Assembly (NCBI GenBank): GCA_016840305.1
Contig: JAEOSP010000636.1
Span: 1 to 30,758 of the forward strand
Reading direction: 5' to 3'
Origin: Candidatus Hodarchaeota archaeon
Lineage (GTDB): Archaea > Asgardarchaeota > Heimdallarchaeia > Hodarchaeales > Hodarchaeaceae
Length of the DNA stretch: 30,758 nt
Below are positions 15,244 to 24,167 of this stretch, in pieces. Position 1 is the first letter of the stretch; every line of letters begins with the position of its first letter. The notes beneath the pieces are model-generated. The model was given only the letters and a program-made list of their open reading frames with translations. It was not told where the DNA came from and searched no databases. A program made the position numbers and the translations under genes.

Positions 15244-16464
15244 CTAGCTCGTTGCCGAACCTAGTCTCCATCGTGTCGGATGTAACCCTACATCCTCTAT
15301 CCTGTCAGCGGTAATGGCGTTCAGGAATGCTTTTTTAAGGATATTATAGCCACCATTAACATCAGCATTAATAATAACGCCTTTTTTAGATTTAAATAGT
15401 CCTCTACTAATCCTTTTTCCTTGATATTTGCTATGGTGTCTTATGGGTTCATTATCCAAGAAAGAACACTTGCTAGAATGGCTTTCTTCTTGTTTAATGA
15501 TCGTTATTCCCTGTGCTTCAGCTTTATAGTCTAATTGTTGAATTAACCTGTAAAAAGGAATGGTGATAAAATTCTGGTTATTCCTTTTCCCAAGGTGACA
15601 GCTTTGTTTCCAATCCGGGTTATAACCAATAACAATTGTTCCAATGTCATTTAATACACAATAATCAATAATTTTTCGACTGTTTTTATGAAAAAAGTCA
15701 TTAATTTTCTTATTGCGCTTATTGGTTAATCTGTGCATGTTTTTACCTGCTTTTATCCCTTGACGGTCATAAATCGATTGAATTCTAGCTTTCTCTTTGT
15801 TATAATATTGATTAATGGATTTAACAATCCCACCTTTAATAACAAACGGTTTTAAACCATTATTATTAACAGTAGTTATGAGGTTACGTACCCCTAAATC
15901 AATGGCAATGATATTATCTTTATTCAAAGAATTAGGACTAACAATTTTCTGGAAGACAATTTCTACCACATAACCTGCCCCTTTAGGAATTATTCGCACT
16001 TCTCTTATGTCTGTTATGTCAGGTAATCTTGTTCTTAATTTCAAACCTACTTTTTAAGGAAAAAATACGTTATTATTTACTAATTTCACCTGTTGGTTGG
16101 TAAAAACCAGTAAGGTCTCTCCATTCTTTGGTTTGTATTTAGGTATTCTTGGTACAGCCTTGAATTTTGATTCATCCTTTTCCCACTCTTTGAAAGCATT
16201 AAAATAACTAGTCCAATTTCTATCAAGGATTTTCAATATCTGTTGGGCTGTTTGGGCTGGTAGTTCTTGATAATTCTTTGAGGTTTTTAATGAATGATAA
16301 AGAGCATTATAACGGATTCTTTTACTAGTTTTAAAGAACTCCTGACGGATTTGATAATTACTCTCATTGTAGAGGTTCTTTGATAGATGACATAGCTGTC
16401 GGAGTGGCTTTGTTGGTTTTAACCAAATCCGCTCTGTTCTGAATACTCTCTTCAGGTTATTCAA
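15244..16464 (-). pseudogene. TnpB-type RNA-guided nuclease gene with one in-frame stop
   Basis: About 400 codons of TnpB on the minus strand, read in one frame except for a TAA at 16056-16054. The N-terminal part includes RQLCHLSKNLYNES and ELPAQTAQQILKIL. After the stop, the RuvC region has IAIDLGVRNLIT (first Asp), the segment VIGYNPDWKQ where RuvC-II usually has Glu, then QEESHSSKCSFLD and finally NADVNGGYNIL (last Asp). The zinc Cys pairs are lost, as in a known TnpB branch. The RuvC-II Glu is not in its usual place; a Glu of QEES may replace it. It is likely inactivated by the stop unless read through. The start is probably TTG 16464. Confidence 0.85.
15278..15295 (-). repeat. Hairpin at the 3' end of tnpB
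   Basis: GGATGTA and TACATCC form a 7-bp stem with a 4-base loop, inside the last codons of tnpB. Its position and GGATG core match the hairpins at the ends of the two relics, as expected for an element end and guide-RNA scaffold. Confidence 0.55.
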
Positions 16465-16885
16465 GTGCCATCACTTTAGATATGAGTGATATGAAATAAG
16501 GTTTGAACCAGCTTCTATTCAAGAGGGTCTCTATGAGATTTGTCTTAGAAATTCAGGAAGTAGACATGAAAAGAATCATTTTTTCCCTTATAACCACCTA
16601 AGAAAAATATTTTGAATCAATCAAGCTAGATTGTACCCCTTTGATGCTGTTGTTGATTTCAAGGATTTTTTCAATCTGATTCACAACATTGACAATTCTG
16701 TTTTTGTTCTATCAACTAGAATCTGGGGTGAGTTTAATTTCTAAGGTTCCTTTTGCGCCTTTTACTATATAGTTTCATTGAATAACAATGCAAGAGTGAA
16801 ACAATCTCCTCAAATACCTCCCCAGCATCGAGTTTAGGGCTCCCTGGCTTTTTTATAATTATTAGGTTCCATGAGTTCATAAATT
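16465..16885. other. Intergenic region between tnpB and the topoisomerase
   Basis: I see no full gene. A plus-strand stretch of about 43 codons around 16621-16745 stays open (NQARLYPFDAVVDFKDF) and may be debris of another transposase, but I cannot place it. The tnpB element's left end must lie here if it survives. No terminal repeat is obvious. Confidence 0.4.
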
Positions 16886-19372
16886 TCAATTATCTTGATA
16901 ATCGAAGTAAAATAGTGAACAAAATACACAAAGTCGATAAGGCTTTTTTCCTGGTTTAATTACGGAAAGAGTTTTTCTTGAACAAGTACTACACTCTTTT
17001 CCGAGGGTAATTGACATTTTTTGGCGTAGTTTAGGGGTTTTCCAAGTATTTTCACAAGAATCACAAATGATTTTGGGCTTATTGTCTGTGATTGAAAGAA
17101 AAACGTTTCCTTCACATTCGGGGCAGGGCCCCATTGGTTCATCACTTGAAACAGCTTTCCATGAGCCAGAAAGTGGACAATCCTCCCGATTACATTCACT
17201 ACAGAACCAAGGGCGCTTTTTACTGGCCTCACGTGTCCAGCACACTGGACACATATTCCAACTATGATATTTGGTTGAGATAATCAAAGGAACGGAATTA
17301 CAGATTCTACAGTGTTCATTCTCAATTTTTGTTAATGATCCTTTTTTTGGCAAAGGAAAACTTGATTCACACAAAGGATTTGAACATTTCAGAAATCGGG
17401 CATCGATTTTTCCTTGGAAAAGAATAAGATCGCCTTTACAATCTGGACAAGTACCTAAAATATCTCCTACACCTGTCATTTCTTTTATACTGGTTGCAAG
17501 AGTTGAGAATATTTCCTCATGATTTGTTTTCATCTTCATTAAACCTTGAGTAGTCAGATCAATAACTAACTTGTCCACTTCCTCAGAAGTTTTTTCTTGA
17601 TCCCTTATTTGCTGGGTCCAAGTTTCAATCTTACCCCGTATTTCTGGGAGGATTAAATCTTGAGCATTTGATGTAAAAATTTCATAGATCGCGCTACCAA
17701 GAGCTGTAGGTATTAAAATTCGATGAGCTCCAGTAGGTATTGTATACCGACGTTTTTGTACCGTATCAATATGACTCGATCGTGTTGCATCAGTACCAAG
17801 ATTTAATTCTGCCATTTTACGTATTAGTTGAGATTCACTCCACAAAGGAGGCGGAGTTGTGAAACCTATGTGTTTTATTGCTTCAAATGGGTATTCTTCA
17901 TTTGATTTCATCGTAGGAAGCTCAGAAGAAGCAATATGTCGATATTGATAGAATTTTAAAAAGCCTAAATCAGTAATAACTCTTCCTTCGCCAGTAAATT
18001 TTTCTTCACCAGCTGTTAGAATGATATATTGATTAATAACCTTTGCATCCACATGTATTGTAGCTAAAAATCTCCACACAACATATGAATAAATAATCCA
18101 AGCTAGATTTATTATTGATGGCGTTTTAGCGAATATTTTCTCTATCTCTTTCTTTTCAATTGCTTTTACAGGTTTTATTGGTTCATGATCCTTTGTAAAT
18201 CGACCTTTGGAAGGATTCGTGACACCTTCAAGATCAATACATTCTTGTGCTATTTCTCCAAATTCAGGATGTGATGTAAATTTTTCTGTTAGTTTTGTTA
18301 AATCCTTTTCATGGTAATACGAACTTTCTGTACGAGGATATGTGATAAATCCATTATTATATAACCGTTCTGCGATATCAGAAACTGTTTTTGGACTCAC
18401 TTTCAAGAAATTAGAGCACTCTGCTTCAAGCGTATCTGTATCAAGCGGTAAAGGACGCCTTAGAGCTGATATCTCTTCATTGTAATCACTGATTATTGCG
18501 TTTTTTTCCTTGCTAATGGTTGCTATCACTGTATCTACGTATGTTTCATCCAAGGAGGGATTTCCTTGCCAATTCAGAAATAGTGGTTCATCATTTACCA
18601 TAATTTTCAATGAAATCTTCCAGAACTTTTCAGGAACAAATGCTTTATTCTCTAAATATCGATTAGTAATAAGATATAAAACACTTGTCTGACATGGGCC
18701 ATAAGATATGACTTGATTATGAATCCCTTTATCCTGAACTCCTATAGTTAGAAATCGAGTAATTGATGATCCCATTCGAAGATCCTGCTTTCTTAAGGAG
18801 TCAACCTGACGAATCCAATCGAAATCTAATCCTGTTTGAGATTCAAAGGCTCTCTGTAGAGAATGAGGATTGGTACTTGTGAAACGCATACGGCCATGTC
18901 GAATTTTCTTATTTTGTTTACTGGCAACATCCAAAATTTCCCTTCCAATTGCTTCACCATGACCATCCCAATCAGTAGCAATAATTAGCACATCAGTAAT
19001 TTTTCCTACTTCCGAAATATGATCTACCATGTTCTGATTTATCGGCTTTTCAATGGGTTCGATATCAACAATTTCGATAGGATCAGAATTATGCCAATTT
19101 GTTTCTTTATCATAGGGAGGAGGATAATCAAAATTTAAAATATGTCCCGTGACACTAGTAATCAGAAAGGTATCCCCTCTTTTTAGCCTAAATTCAGTTG
19201 TTTCAAGCTTGAAAACAATTTTTTCTTCTTCAATTGTGGATTCAAAGATGTAATTATAGCGAGTTTTTCCTTTTCTCCCTTTAAATTTGGTTTTGTACAC
19301 AATAGAAAAAGCTCTAACCAATGCTCTAGCAATTGATGGTTTTTCTGCAACTATTGATATCGTTGAGCCCAA
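16886..19372 (-). CDS. Type IA DNA topoisomerase (topo I/III class) with altered TOPRIM motif
   Basis: It changes DNA supercoiling by single-strand passage. The TOPRIM domain begins with IVAEKPSIARAL (Glu of the acidic set). The second acidic block is ATDWDGHGEAIGREI, with D134, D136 and E140, but residue 138 is His where the family has Glu in DxDREGE. The active-site Tyr345 sits in FITYPRTESSYYH. The C-terminal third has about five Cys-rich zinc-ribbon repeats (CPDC, CRIC, CSEC, CPEC and CSTC with partner pairs). No helicase domain is present, so it is not a reverse gyrase. The start is TTG 19372, with AAGGG about 8 bases upstream. It is divergent from the AK6-like gene. Confidence 0.9.
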   Translation of the reverse strand: MGSTISIVAEKPSIARALVRAFSIVYKTKFKGRKGKTRYNYIFESTIEEEKIVFKLETTEFRLKRGDTFLITSVTGHILNFDYPPPYDKETNWHNSDPIEIVDIEPIEKPINQNMVDHISEVGKITDVLIIATDWDGHGEAIGREILDVASKQNKKIRHGRMRFTSTNPHSLQRAFESQTGLDFDWIRQVDSLRKQDLRMGSSITRFLTIGVQDKGIHNQVISYGPCQTSVLYLITNRYLENKAFVPEKFWKISLKIMVNDEPLFLNWQGNPSLDETYVDTVIATISKEKNAIISDYNEEISALRRPLPLDTDTLEAECSNFLKVSPKTVSDIAERLYNNGFITYPRTESSYYHEKDLTKLTEKFTSHPEFGEIAQECIDLEGVTNPSKGRFTKDHEPIKPVKAIEKKEIEKIFAKTPSIINLAWIIYSYVVWRFLATIHVDAKVINQYIILTAGEEKFTGEGRVITDLGFLKFYQYRHIASSELPTMKSNEEYPFEAIKHIGFTTPPPLWSESQLIRKMAELNLGTDATRSSHIDTVQKRRYTIPTGAHRILIPTALGSAIYEIFTSNAQDLILPEIRGKIETWTQQIRDQEKTSEEVDKLVIDLTTQGLMKMKTNHEEIFSTLATSIKEMTGVGDILGTCPDCKGDLILFQGKIDARFLKCSNPLCESSFPLPKKGSLTKIENEHCRICNSVPLIISTKYHSWNMCPVCWTREASKKRPWFCSECNREDCPLSGSWKAVSSDEPMGPCPECEGNVFLSITDNKPKIICDSCENTWKTPKLRQKMSITLGKECSTCSRKTLSVIKPGKKPYRLCVFCSLFYFDYQDN

Positions 19373-19478
19373 TTTAGAATCCCTTTCGTGTGCGATATTT
19401 CCTCTCTTCTCTAAAACTACATTATTAAGTTATCAATTTAAACATAAAGAAAGAAGAAATACTTGGTGTTACAGGGCT

Positions 19479-20012
19479 ATGAGTGAAAAGAACCCGCTAA
19501 CTGTTTATATCACAGGTGTACCAGGAACAGGAAAAACCTCAATTGCAAAACATTTGTCACAGGAACTGAATTTGAAATATCTAGAAGTTAACGATTTAGT
19601 AATGCAACACGATCTATATTTTGGATACGATATCAATCGGGATACTTTAATAGTTGATGATGAACTATTAATTAAGAGAGTAAAACAAGAGATAAATTTG
19701 AACGACAGAATATGTATCACTGGTGGGATAATTTTTGAAGATGTATTATTTGATCTAATAATCGTAGTACATTCATCTATTCCAACTTTGAAAAAGAGAC
19801 TTCAAGCACGAAATTATCATGAAGATAAAATTGATTCAAATCTTGAAGCAGAAATTATGAATGTCCTTTATTATGAACTATTGGAATTAAATTCATCAGA
19901 TGTTATTCACGAAGTAATGAATGATGATCGAACTGTAAAAGAAACCTGCGATGAAATTCTCTCAATAATTGAACAACATGGCTTGGGCATTACGGAAAGA
20001 ACTCATAGCTGA
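19479..20012 (+). CDS. Fap7/AK6-like nucleotide kinase
   Basis: In archaea and eukaryotes, Fap7/AK6 acts as an adenylate kinase/ATPase linked to small ribosomal subunit maturation. The P-loop GVPGTGKT is at residues 13-20. KRLQARNYHEDKIDSNLEAE (about 105-125) matches the RL..RgY...KI.eN..aE block that separates Fap7 from other kinases. The Walker B DxH motif, usually DGH, reads TGG at 81-83. ATG 19479 is chosen over the open frame upstream because it begins at the P-loop domain. Length about 177 is typical. Its end overlaps the convergent MBL gene by 51 bases. Confidence 0.88.
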   Translation: MSEKNPLTVYITGVPGTGKTSIAKHLSQELNLKYLEVNDLVMQHDLYFGYDINRDTLIVDDELLIKRVKQEINLNDRICITGGIIFEDVLFDLIIVVHSSIPTLKKRLQARNYHEDKIDSNLEAEIMNVLYYELLELNSSDVIHEVMNDDRTVKETCDEILSIIEQHGLGITERTHS

Positions 20013-20660
20013 ATTAATTGGTGTTGCAGAAATCACTGGAGGCATATGGCCAGGCAGAAGAACACGTATTTCAAGATCGGTTATTCGATTCAAGGAATTT
20101 AACATTTCTTTTGATGATCCAGTAGGTAGATCAGTTCTCCCAAATGAACCCTGAGGAAACAGTGTATCTCCGCTAATTAGAATCTTTTTTTTCTTTTCAT
20201 ATAGAATGATAGACCCTCTGGTGTGACCAGGAGTTATCATAACTTCAAATGAAAATTTACCAACCCTTATCTTATCTCCTTCGTTGAGCAATGATTTTAC
20301 CTCTAAAGGTGAACAGACCGAGTTTAAAATTGGATCGAGGTAAGCGCTATTTCCAGATGTCAATTGTTCAGCTTCAAATACCGAAGCAGAAATTTCCCAA
20401 TTACTCTCAAGTTGGAGACTGAGAAGACCTCCAATATGATCAATATGACCATGTGTAAGGCAAAATTTCGCAATACCCTTCTTTTCTATTACTTTCTGTA
20501 GTTGTTCCACACTTTGTGAACTTGGTTGAAATCGCTGATTAATCAATTTCCCAGCACCAGAGTCAATCATTAATTTATCCTGATCCGATTCAACTATGTA
20601 GACATTTGAATCGTAACCTTGCCCTAGAAGCCAGGTTATACCTGGAATGACTTCTTTCAT
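19962..20660 (-). CDS. MBL-fold metallo-hydrolase (glyoxalase II-like)
   Basis: A 232-residue hydrolase with the metallo-beta-lactamase signature: THGHIDH at 69-75 (His70, His72, Asp74, His75), His146 in PGHT, Asp165 in GDT and His205 in PGHM. These bind two metal ions. GDTLFPQGSFGRTDLPTGS is typical of glyoxalase-II-like and rhodanese-associated members, so the substrate may be a thioester or persulfide. A strong AGGTGA lies five bases before the ATG. It overlaps the end of the AK6-like gene tail to tail. Confidence 0.92.
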   Translation of the reverse strand: MKEVIPGITWLLGQGYDSNVYIVESDQDKLMIDSGAGKLINQRFQPSSQSVEQLQKVIEKKGIAKFCLTHGHIDHIGGLLSLQLESNWEISASVFEAEQLTSGNSAYLDPILNSVCSPLEVKSLLNEGDKIRVGKFSFEVMITPGHTRGSIILYEKKKKILISGDTLFPQGSFGRTDLPTGSSKEMLNSLNRITDLEIRVLLPGHMPPVISATPINSAMSSFRNAQAMLFNY

Positions 20661-20829
20661 TTTTTCACCTAATTTCTTACTTCTATAGAAAATCTCAGGT
20701 TTCTATAAATCAGTTAATCATCTCTCTTACTAAAGCTATTTAACAATGAAAAAGGAATAGGAATGAAGGACTGAACTCAAGCTTAAAAATAAATAAGAAG
20801 TGTTCAGTCTAAAAATTAAATTCCTTCAA

Positions 20830-21072
20830 TTATTGATTAGGTGCCTCAACAACAATCATTGTCAAGGTAGAACGAACATTCTCAAGGCCCCGAATGTTGG
20901 TTGTGATAATTTCCTTGAGTTTATCCATAGTATCTGCTTCAATTTTCGCAACGATGTCATAAACACCGTAAACAATCCAAGCACCTATTACACCTTTGGT
21001 GCCTTTTAATTCTTCTAAAACTTCATCTTCTGAACCAATTTCAGCATTAACTAATACAAACGCAGCGGGCAT
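20830..21072 (-). CDS. Stand-alone RAM (Lrp/AsnC ligand-binding) domain protein
   Basis: An 80-residue protein that is only the C-terminal, amino-acid-sensing RAM domain of Lrp/AsnC regulators; there is no HTH. The core AAFVLVNAEIGSEDEVLEEL, then GVYDIVAKIEADTMDKLKEI, ending in TLTMIVVE, matches the alpha-beta sandwich. Such proteins form oligomers that bind effectors. The partner is unknown. GAGGTG lies just upstream of the ATG. Confidence 0.93.
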   Translation of the reverse strand: MPAAFVLVNAEIGSEDEVLEELKGTKGVIGAWIVYGVYDIVAKIEADTMDKLKEIITTNIRGLENVRSTLTMIVVEAPNQ

Positions 21073-21488
21073 ATTTACACCTCAACTTCAAAAGAAGTAT
21101 CTTTTTCGTTACTACTAGTTGTTTTCGATTATTCCTTTAATAAATTATTCATTATGAAAAGTGTTTATCTTCAATTATGGAGGGAAAATAAAACATAGTT
21201 AAGGAAAAAAAATAGTAAAAAATCTTGCATTACTTCCTGTTATCCATATCTAATCAAGAAATCATGAAAAGTTATTTTTACACTAATTTTGTAACTATTT
21301 GCGTAATTTAATATATTCTTATAATCAAGAAGACCATTTATGAATTCATCAAGATTCAGTGTTAGTTCATTGATAAGTTATGCCTTGTTCTCCAATTTTG
21401 AGGTGATTTAGAATGGTTCTATAATACGTGGATATTATTTTTTCTTATTATCATCTTGCTATCATTTGTATAATGAGGACTCCATCGT
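21073..21488. other. Divergent intergenic region, no gene seen
   Basis: About 416 AT-rich bases between divergent genes. A strong AGGTGAT site (21401-21407) precedes an ATG that is followed after two codons by TAA. I see no RNA gene or clear repeats. Confidence 0.45.
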
Positions 21489-22013
21489 ATGAATCAACCT
21501 CTCGATCAAGTTTCAGGTAACCTTCTCATTCGTGGACGAGCTTATTCTGCGAAGGAAGTTATTCGAGGCTTATTAGAGCAAGGTATTACGATAAATGAAA
21601 AACCTGAAGGTTTACGGATTGGATTCAAATTAATAAGCCCAAAATCACATTCTTCGGATCCATCAATGAGCTTACCAGGATATGAAGGCTGTCCATTCAT
21701 TCCTATCATGTCTCAAATAACAGAAAAACTTAATAGCCTTTCTAATCAAATTAATTTGGTTGATCGCGTACCTAATCCACCTAGGAATGATGATTCAATT
21801 TTTAACATGCGAAATAATGATCCACCAGAGTCAGCTTTTTCTCCTTTCAGCACAAATCCATTCCAATCAGAGAATGAGAAAGAAAAAGAAACTGATTTTT
21901 CTTCTAGCGGTTCTTATATGGATAATAAACGTAAATGCTCTTCTTGCGGTTCAACTCTTCCAGTAAATGCTTTCTTTTGCAATAAATGTGGAAAACATGC
22001 TCGATCGGGTTAG
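21489..22013 (+). CDS. Zinc-ribbon protein, unknown function
   Basis: A 174-residue soluble protein. The N-terminal 55 residues look folded (RGRAYSAKEVIRGLLEQGI). The middle is polar, low-complexity linker rich in Asn, Ser and Pro. The C-terminus ends in a zinc ribbon, CSSCGSTLPVNAFFCNKCGK, a double-Cys pair often seen in archaeal zinc-ribbon adaptor proteins. No enzyme motif is present. AGGA lies upstream of the ATG. Confidence 0.75.
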   Translation: MNQPLDQVSGNLLIRGRAYSAKEVIRGLLEQGITINEKPEGLRIGFKLISPKSHSSDPSMSLPGYEGCPFIPIMSQITEKLNSLSNQINLVDRVPNPPRNDDSIFNMRNNDPPESAFSPFSTNPFQSENEKEKETDFSSSGSYMDNKRKCSSCGSTLPVNAFFCNKCGKHARSG

Positions 22014-22058
22014 ATAGAAGAATTCATAAATACAAATGAATGAAGATAAGCGTTTTAC

Positions 22059-22580
22059 TCATGATAATCGAGCTTTCCAATCCATTAACTTCTCAATTAA
22101 CGCCTCTCTTTCTTCATCTTCTACTCTTTTAAGATTCTTTAAACGGTTTGCGTATTTTCCCATTTCATGGAAAGCTGGATGGAAACCCACTTCTGCACTC
22201 TGCATTACCTGATCTCTGAGGTTTGAAAGAGCTTCAGCAATATCTTTTCCCGAATTAAGACTTTGTATTTGACTTAAAAAAGATTCCAAAAAACGAGCAA
22301 CTTTAGTATTTGTTCCATCAAAAGCAACAGTTTTACTCTCCCGTTCTGGAGTAGATTTTGGTGATTCAACAGTTTTTATAGGTGCTTGTGGCGCCAAGGT
22401 TGGTTGTGGAGTAGCCTTACTAGTGGTTGTTTTTGATTGTCCTGGTACAAGATCTAAAGAGGACAACATTGTCTCTACCCTTTGTGATATTTTTTCTAAC
22501 TTGATAGCTAGTACTTTAGCTGTTTTAGTTACAAGTTCAAGATCTGTTTTGATAAGCTCCACTTCTTCAGCATCAACCAT
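22059..22580 (-). CDS. Coiled-coil protein, unknown function
   Basis: 173 residues. An N-terminal helix (about 5-45) is likely coiled coil. A Pro/Thr/Ser/Lys-rich linker follows (about 48-90). The C-terminal helical domain includes GFHPAFHEMGKYANRLKNL. No family is recognised. GAGGA lies upstream of the ATG. The end is 45 bases from the convergent zinc-ribbon gene. Confidence 0.6.
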   Translation of the reverse strand: MVDAEEVELIKTDLELVTKTAKVLAIKLEKISQRVETMLSSLDLVPGQSKTTTSKATPQPTLAPQAPIKTVESPKSTPERESKTVAFDGTNTKVARFLESFLSQIQSLNSGKDIAEALSNLRDQVMQSAEVGFHPAFHEMGKYANRLKNLKRVEDEEREALIEKLMDWKARLS

Positions 22581-22790
22581 TGATAAATCCTCATTATGCG
22601 TAATTTATGTCTCAGTAGATTTTTTACGTTTTTATTTCTTCCGATATTAGGAGAATACACCATTTATGTGATGAAAATCAAAAACCAAAGTGTTAGTGAA
22701 TCTTATGTTCAAAGTTGCGTATACTATGTTCAATTAATCAAAAAATTTTTCTTGAATTGAAATTTCAATAGTTTTTACAAGAAAAATAGC

Positions 22791-24011
22791 CTAATTTTTC
22801 AATTTAAAATTATTTGCATTTATTTCTAGGGCTTCAATAGCAGGAAGAGTTTTACCCATCAAAAATTCAATCATAGCTCCTCCAGCAGTGCTGACATAAG
22901 ACAACTCAATATTCTCTCTTTCCAAGATCGCGATACTATGTCCACCACCTGCTAAAGAGAAACCTGTTGAACTTGCCATTGATTCAAAGATTTCCACGGT
23001 TCCTTTTTTAAACTCTGGTTCCTCAAATTTACCCATTGGACCATTAAACACACAAGTCGAAGAGTTTTCAATTAACCTAGTGTATTCTTTTATCGTCTCA
23101 TCCCCAATATCTAAAATTGCATATGAAAGAGGAAGATCCTCAATTTTATAATTTGTACGCCCGTTTTCATTAACAGCAAAATCGATTTGAGCCTTGATAC
23201 GCTCCTTAAAATTCTGAATAAGTTTTTTTGCTGGATCAACGAATTTTAATAGATTTTTGTTTTCAAGAAATTTCATTGTAGGATTACCTAGTTTGTATCC
23301 AAGAGCTAACAGCAAAACTTCTGATATAACTCCTCCTGTTAATACAATGTCAGCAATATTGTTACTTAATACATAATCTGCTACTTTAAATGAATCTTCA
23401 GGTTTAATTCCCCCTAGTATAAATGTACATGGTTTTTTAGGATTATCAACAACGCGTTGAAGATTTGTGATTTCTCTATTCATTATCAACCCTGCAGCTG
23501 AAGGAATGACCCAAGTAAAACCAACTAGGCTCATGTGCGATCGGTGTGCAGCTGAAAAAGCATCGTTAATGAAAATATCACTTACTTTTGATAAGCTCTT
23601 AATATAGTCACTTTTCGCATGTTCCTGAGGAGATTTGTTTTGAATTTCCTCTTCTAATTCGCGAACATTTTCAAGAACAAGAATTTCTCCTTTTTTCAGT
23701 TCACCTATTCTTTGCTCTGCTTTTATTCCATGTGTGATGGGTAAAAAATTAATTTTATAATCAAGAGAAAGAATGGTTTGTAATTTCTCCGCATGCTCGG
23801 CTAAACTACTGAAATCAGAGCTACCAGGTCTTCCTTGATGGGCAATAACCACAACTTTTGCATCGTTGTCTGCAAGGAATTTTATTGTTTCTGCGTGAGC
23901 TTTAATCCTAGTATAATCCATTATCTCCTTAGATTCATTAAGTGGACAATTAAAATCCACTCGAGTAAGGCATACTTTGTCTGAAACGGGGATATCAAGT
24001 ACAGTTCTCAT
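22791..24011 (-). CDS. pgk: Phosphoglycerate kinase
   Basis: It interconverts 1,3-bisphosphoglycerate and 3-phosphoglycerate with ADP/ATP in glycolysis and gluconeogenesis. RVDFNCPL (about 18-25), AHQGRPG (substrate Arg), NDAFSAAHRSH and SLAGGGHS are the family blocks. FNGPMGKFE and the Gly-rich C-terminal loop (STAGGAMIEFLMGKTLPAIE) bind nucleotide. 406 residues is normal for archaea. It is divergent from mevalonate kinase with a 156-base spacer. The SD is weak. Confidence 0.97.
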   Translation of the reverse strand: MRTVLDIPVSDKVCLTRVDFNCPLNESKEIMDYTRIKAHAETIKFLADNDAKVVVIAHQGRPGSSDFSSLAEHAEKLQTILSLDYKINFLPITHGIKAEQRIGELKKGEILVLENVRELEEEIQNKSPQEHAKSDYIKSLSKVSDIFINDAFSAAHRSHMSLVGFTWVIPSAAGLIMNREITNLQRVVDNPKKPCTFILGGIKPEDSFKVADYVLSNNIADIVLTGGVISEVLLLALGYKLGNPTMKFLENKNLLKFVDPAKKLIQNFKERIKAQIDFAVNENGRTNYKIEDLPLSYAILDIGDETIKEYTRLIENSSTCVFNGPMGKFEEPEFKKGTVEIFESMASSTGFSLAGGGHSIAILERENIELSYVSTAGGAMIEFLMGKTLPAIEALEINANNFKLKN

Positions 24012-24124
24012 AATTATCGGGGATGTATCATGAATTTTTCAATTTTTCTACGTTGGATATGTAAAAAAAGGTATACAATGAGAAGTTTTCGTCTGAAAGA
24101 ATTAAAAAAAGATAGTTAAAGAAT

Positions 24125-24134
24125 CTTATAAATT
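24125..24134 (+). promoter_or_regulatory. Probable TATA box of the mevalonate kinase operon
   Basis: CTTATAAATT lies about 35-45 bases before the mevalonate kinase ATG, which would give a short leader. AGGTGG at 24159-24164 precedes both candidate start codons (24168 and 24174). Confidence 0.5.
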
Positions 24135-24167
24135 TTAAGATGGAAGAAATTAACTCTCAGGTGGCAA

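Noticed and set aside
16045..16056. Possible mRNA intron at the tnpB stop codon
   Set aside because: Unlike the dehydratase gene, there is no inserted stretch here: the protein alignment runs straight across a single TAA and no BHB folds around it.
21401..21424. Perfect-looking AGGTGAT site before an ATG that stops after two codons
   Set aside because: A three-codon leader is possible but cannot be told from chance; no attenuator hairpin follows.
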